64,000 nt of DNA from the NCBI GenBank assembly GCA_963969495.1, contig OZ018329.1:146467502-146531501 (forward strand), given 5' to 3'. Each line of letters opens with the position of its first letter. Position 1 is the first letter of the stretch. This stretch comes from Ceratothoa steindachneri (lineage: Eukaryota; Arthropoda; Malacostraca; Isopoda; Cymothoidae). The translations under genes and the position numbers were made by a program. Shown one piece after another: positions 61,400 to 64,000 of this stretch. The notes under the pieces are model-generated. The model ran no database searches. It was not told the origin of the DNA and saw only the letters and a list, made by a program, of their open reading frames with translations.

Positions 61400-63190
61400 A
61401 GCTTGTCTACCCTCATAATAGACGTGTCTATGGAGAGGGAAAATGCACTTGGATGACAATTAAACTGCTTGATACATCCGACGAAGGAAGAGGGAAAGGA
61501 CTATATAAGTTTAGGTATGACGATAGAATTTTGCGCTGTGGCAAGAAAGACAGGCATGAGTCTACTTTGCAATGTCGGCTTTAAATTTGGAGACATAAGA
61601 GAGCATGCTTTGAGCTTTCGATTATATTGAGCTTCTAGATGATATTGACCATCAAATTGGTAGAGAACATACCGACGGTAAGCGAGACTGATAGGACCAA
61701 GTGAGCGAGGATGCTCGGAAAAGAAATGTCTATCAGGATACGCCTGGTAGGACTGTCCTGCTCTACGATTTCACCAACGTATATTTGAAAAGAATGACGT
61801 AGCTTGTTTTTTTTTCTATTTCCTGATCGTGAACATAAACTATGTGCCGGGTTGATGGATGAGTGACAAGATAGTTAGAGGAGATATAAATTTAGCGATT
61901 GTCGCTGGTAAGACTCAAAATGAACTCTTAATGATGATCATCAACTCTAGAGTGCAAAGTGGATGGAATATTGACCAGTTAATATCGTGAATTAACGCCC
62001 TTCTAGATTTTGCCCAGAGTGGCCTACTGCGGGGTACATTACAGGCAGTTCTACTCAGAAAGTTCTGTACCTCTTCTAGAGATCTGGCAAAGAGCTAGAG
62101 AAGAAAACAAGTACATAAATGTAAATATTCAGGAGCCTTCTTCTGTAGCATCGCACCGACATCATTAGTCGAGGAAGCCCTGATGAAGGCACTAGAACAA
62201 ATTCAGCCCAACAAGGTAGCAGCAGAGGTAATGGCCCATTTGAAACGATAAAATCATTGCAAGTCTCGGAAGACCAAGAGATAATGGTTTCTTTGCCTTA
62301 GATCAGTATGTTCAGGAGTCGCGTGTCATGAGCACAGCTTGGAATAAATCTGTGGTAGAAATTAACCATCTCACAGAAACATTGTAGTAGCATAAACAAA
62401 GAAAGTTGAATCAAATCACGAATAGCTGCATCTTTATCATCTAGATCCCGAATAACGTCAGGAAAAAGATAGTATCTGAGAAAGGAAAGGTGCGAGACGC
62501 CGGAATAACACGAAAAGGGTTTGAATGTCGAAGGTGTGAAAGATCCTCCTATAAAGACGAAGAAACTATTAATCAAATCGTTTCTTTAGACAAAGAGGAC
62601 AGGAAAACCTCGCAAAACCTAATCAATGAAACACTGTAAGATCTGTCCACTGTCATGATAACCATAACGCAGACGAAGCATTTTAAAAGAACCGAATGGA
62701 GTAGCAAATTAATAATTTGGAAAATCATCTGGATCAACAGGAATTTGATTGAAAACAAGAAGAAAATTGAGACGAGAAATAATAGAACGGGTAAAGAAAT
62801 ATGAAGTAAAATCGAATAGATATCTAAGTTGTTCATATCTTGGACAGCAAGAACATTTAAAGTCCAGTAAGTACTCACTGGCCTGAATTAATTAAGTGCA
62901 AGCGATGAAGTGCAAGCTTCAAGCATTCACTCACACTCATTTTGCATTCCCAAGAGTCTAATTGTGGAGACAGCGACAGCACTATTACCCCCATCCTCTT
63001 GAGACGAAGCGCAGTCCATAGCCAGAACGGGAAAGACCTCTTTTTTTTCAAATACAAACCTATCATAATGCTATGAAGTTGAATGACACCCACCACAATC
63101 CACACACTAGGCATTGCATAGAACAGCCTTATCGTGCAAGGCATTGGAATAGTTTGAAAATATCTGAGGTTGACCCAATTTTTCATGCCG
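61400..63190 (-). pseudogene. Ty3/gypsy pol ghost: RT and RNase H
   Basis: On the minus strand the RT approach reads TLNVLAVQDMNNLDIY near 62860. FDS-type blocks follow in shifted frames: DRSYSVSLIRFCEVFL near 62645, FARFSCPL, and EDLSHL/SFLRYYLF near 62500. The clear block MVNFYHRFIPSCAHDTRLLN (62367-62308) is the gypsy connection between RT and RNase H. RNase H is seen in ASSTNDVGAMLQKKAPE near 62170 and DINWSIFHPLCTLE near 61970. Order and spacing are those of a normal gypsy Pol. Decay is heavy. Confidence 0.65.
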
Positions 63191-63199
63191 GTAAGCTTT

Positions 63200-64000
63200 G
63201 TTTATATGACTGGCACAAGAGATTACCCAGAAGATGCAGTTTTGTCATTTATGACCACTTTAGAACGTTATAGGTGCCCTTGATATATAGTCAGTCATCT
63301 CCACATCCACGTGTTGGCAGTATCCGTGATGTTGTGGTTTGTACGAGACGGGAAAATGTCGAGATTGCCTTCTGATGTGTTCCTGAACGGTATCAAATCA
63401 TTTTCTATCGTTTTCAAATTGAAAACACGCTAGAGGCGTAGCACCATTAGATGGATCACTCCCTTAAGTCTTTCTGTCGAGATTTATTAGTCTCCGAGAG
63501 TGTCCGGCATGTTTGAGTTGAATATTGTAGTCTTTGGAAGATTTGTGCGTGGCACTTTTCCAAGTACCGGGATGAGCGGGTTGCTATTGCTTGTTCATGG
63601 TTCTCGCGCCTGAGTGTACTTTAATCGAATTTTGGAAGGCCGCGGCCTCGTCCATTTAATTTCTTTTTATGGAATTAGGTTCAACCACCGAATGACCTAT
63701 ATCCCTCCTATTTCGCGAGGCTTCTCCTTGTCAAAGGTTAGGGCAAGGGTATAGGGAGGACGGAAAGCTGGAGAGCGAACACCTAATTATATCAAGGGGA
63801 GAAGAATGGTGGCAGAGTGGATGCAAAAGAGATCATTTATAGAGATTACTAGAACATTGACCAGGATTAAACGCAAGATTCGGGGTTAGGGCAGGAAGAG
63901 AAAAGGAAAGAAGCGATGACGAGAGAGGGAGTACCCGGGCCACTTTACTAGTACAAGCGACAGGGTAAGTCCCAAACTGCAGTTGGTACAGGGTGAGGCA
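63200..64000. other. No recognised feature
   Basis: Nothing recognised on either strand. A gypsy protease or gag would be expected to the right of the RT ghost, but no motif supports it. Confidence 0.45.

Noticed and set aside
53100..64000. Endogenous large DNA virus insertion
   Set aside because: The recognisable parts are Ty3/gypsy, non-LTR and pogo remnants; nothing seen supports a viral gene set.

Overview
The window is eukaryotic and most probably from an arthropod; a decapod crustacean is my best guess. The reasons are spliced genes with GT/AG introns, the mix of transposons (mariner, Tc1-like, hAT, pogo-like, CR1/L2-like and jockey/I-like non-LTR elements, Ty3/gypsy) and the very high transposon load. 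The species is an inference; no rRNA, mitochondrial or other diagnostic gene is present.

Only one host gene is recognisable. Five minus-strand exons between 23322 and 4547 encode six WD40 repeats that follow the order of animal WDSUB1 (WD repeat, SAM and U-box protein). All four junctions have GT/AG sites and compatible phases. The first coding exon lies right of 23322 and was not found. The last WD repeat, SAM domain and U-box must lie left of the window or in sequence I cannot recognise.

Everything else is transposon sequence, at very different stages of decay, or unassigned AT-rich DNA. Region 1-4.1 kb is a shuffled mosaic of one jockey/I-like non-LTR family (called family A here). The 13.5-kb third intron (5.46-18.99 kb) holds two more family A copies, a Ty3/gypsy element whose integrase follows the protease directly (Gmr1-like order), and an ORF1 fragment with a degenerate 2A-like motif. 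The shorter introns hold mariner and hAT remnants, a long (TA)n tract and a family A 3' end.

Right of the gene, 25.0-27.9 kb is a young CR1-like element with an open 805-codon reading frame. 27.9-30.0 kb is a minisatellite split by a solo LTR. 30.2-31.3 kb is a dead Tc1-like element. 31.9-34.7 kb is a CR1/L2-like copy interrupted in its 3' UTR by an intact 1.3-kb mariner. 34.8-37.1 kb holds two further non-LTR fragments. 38.0-45.0 kb is a BED-finger hAT element with a five-exon decayed transposase, plus two 1.1-kb LTR-like repeats facing each other. 47.5-50.3 kb is a non-LTR element that has Gag and endonuclease but no reverse transcriptase. 50.3-53.1 and 61.4-63.2 kb are strongly decayed minus-strand Ty3/gypsy pol genes, and 56.8-58.0 kb is an internally deleted pogo-like transposase. 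The rest of 53-64 kb is unassigned.

No operon, CRISPR array, phage or defence system is present. The most interesting structures are mobile-element features: facing LTR-like repeats with palindromic ends, paired hairpins in the CR1-like 3' UTR, the Gmr1-like domain order, the 2A-like remnant and an apparently intact mariner.
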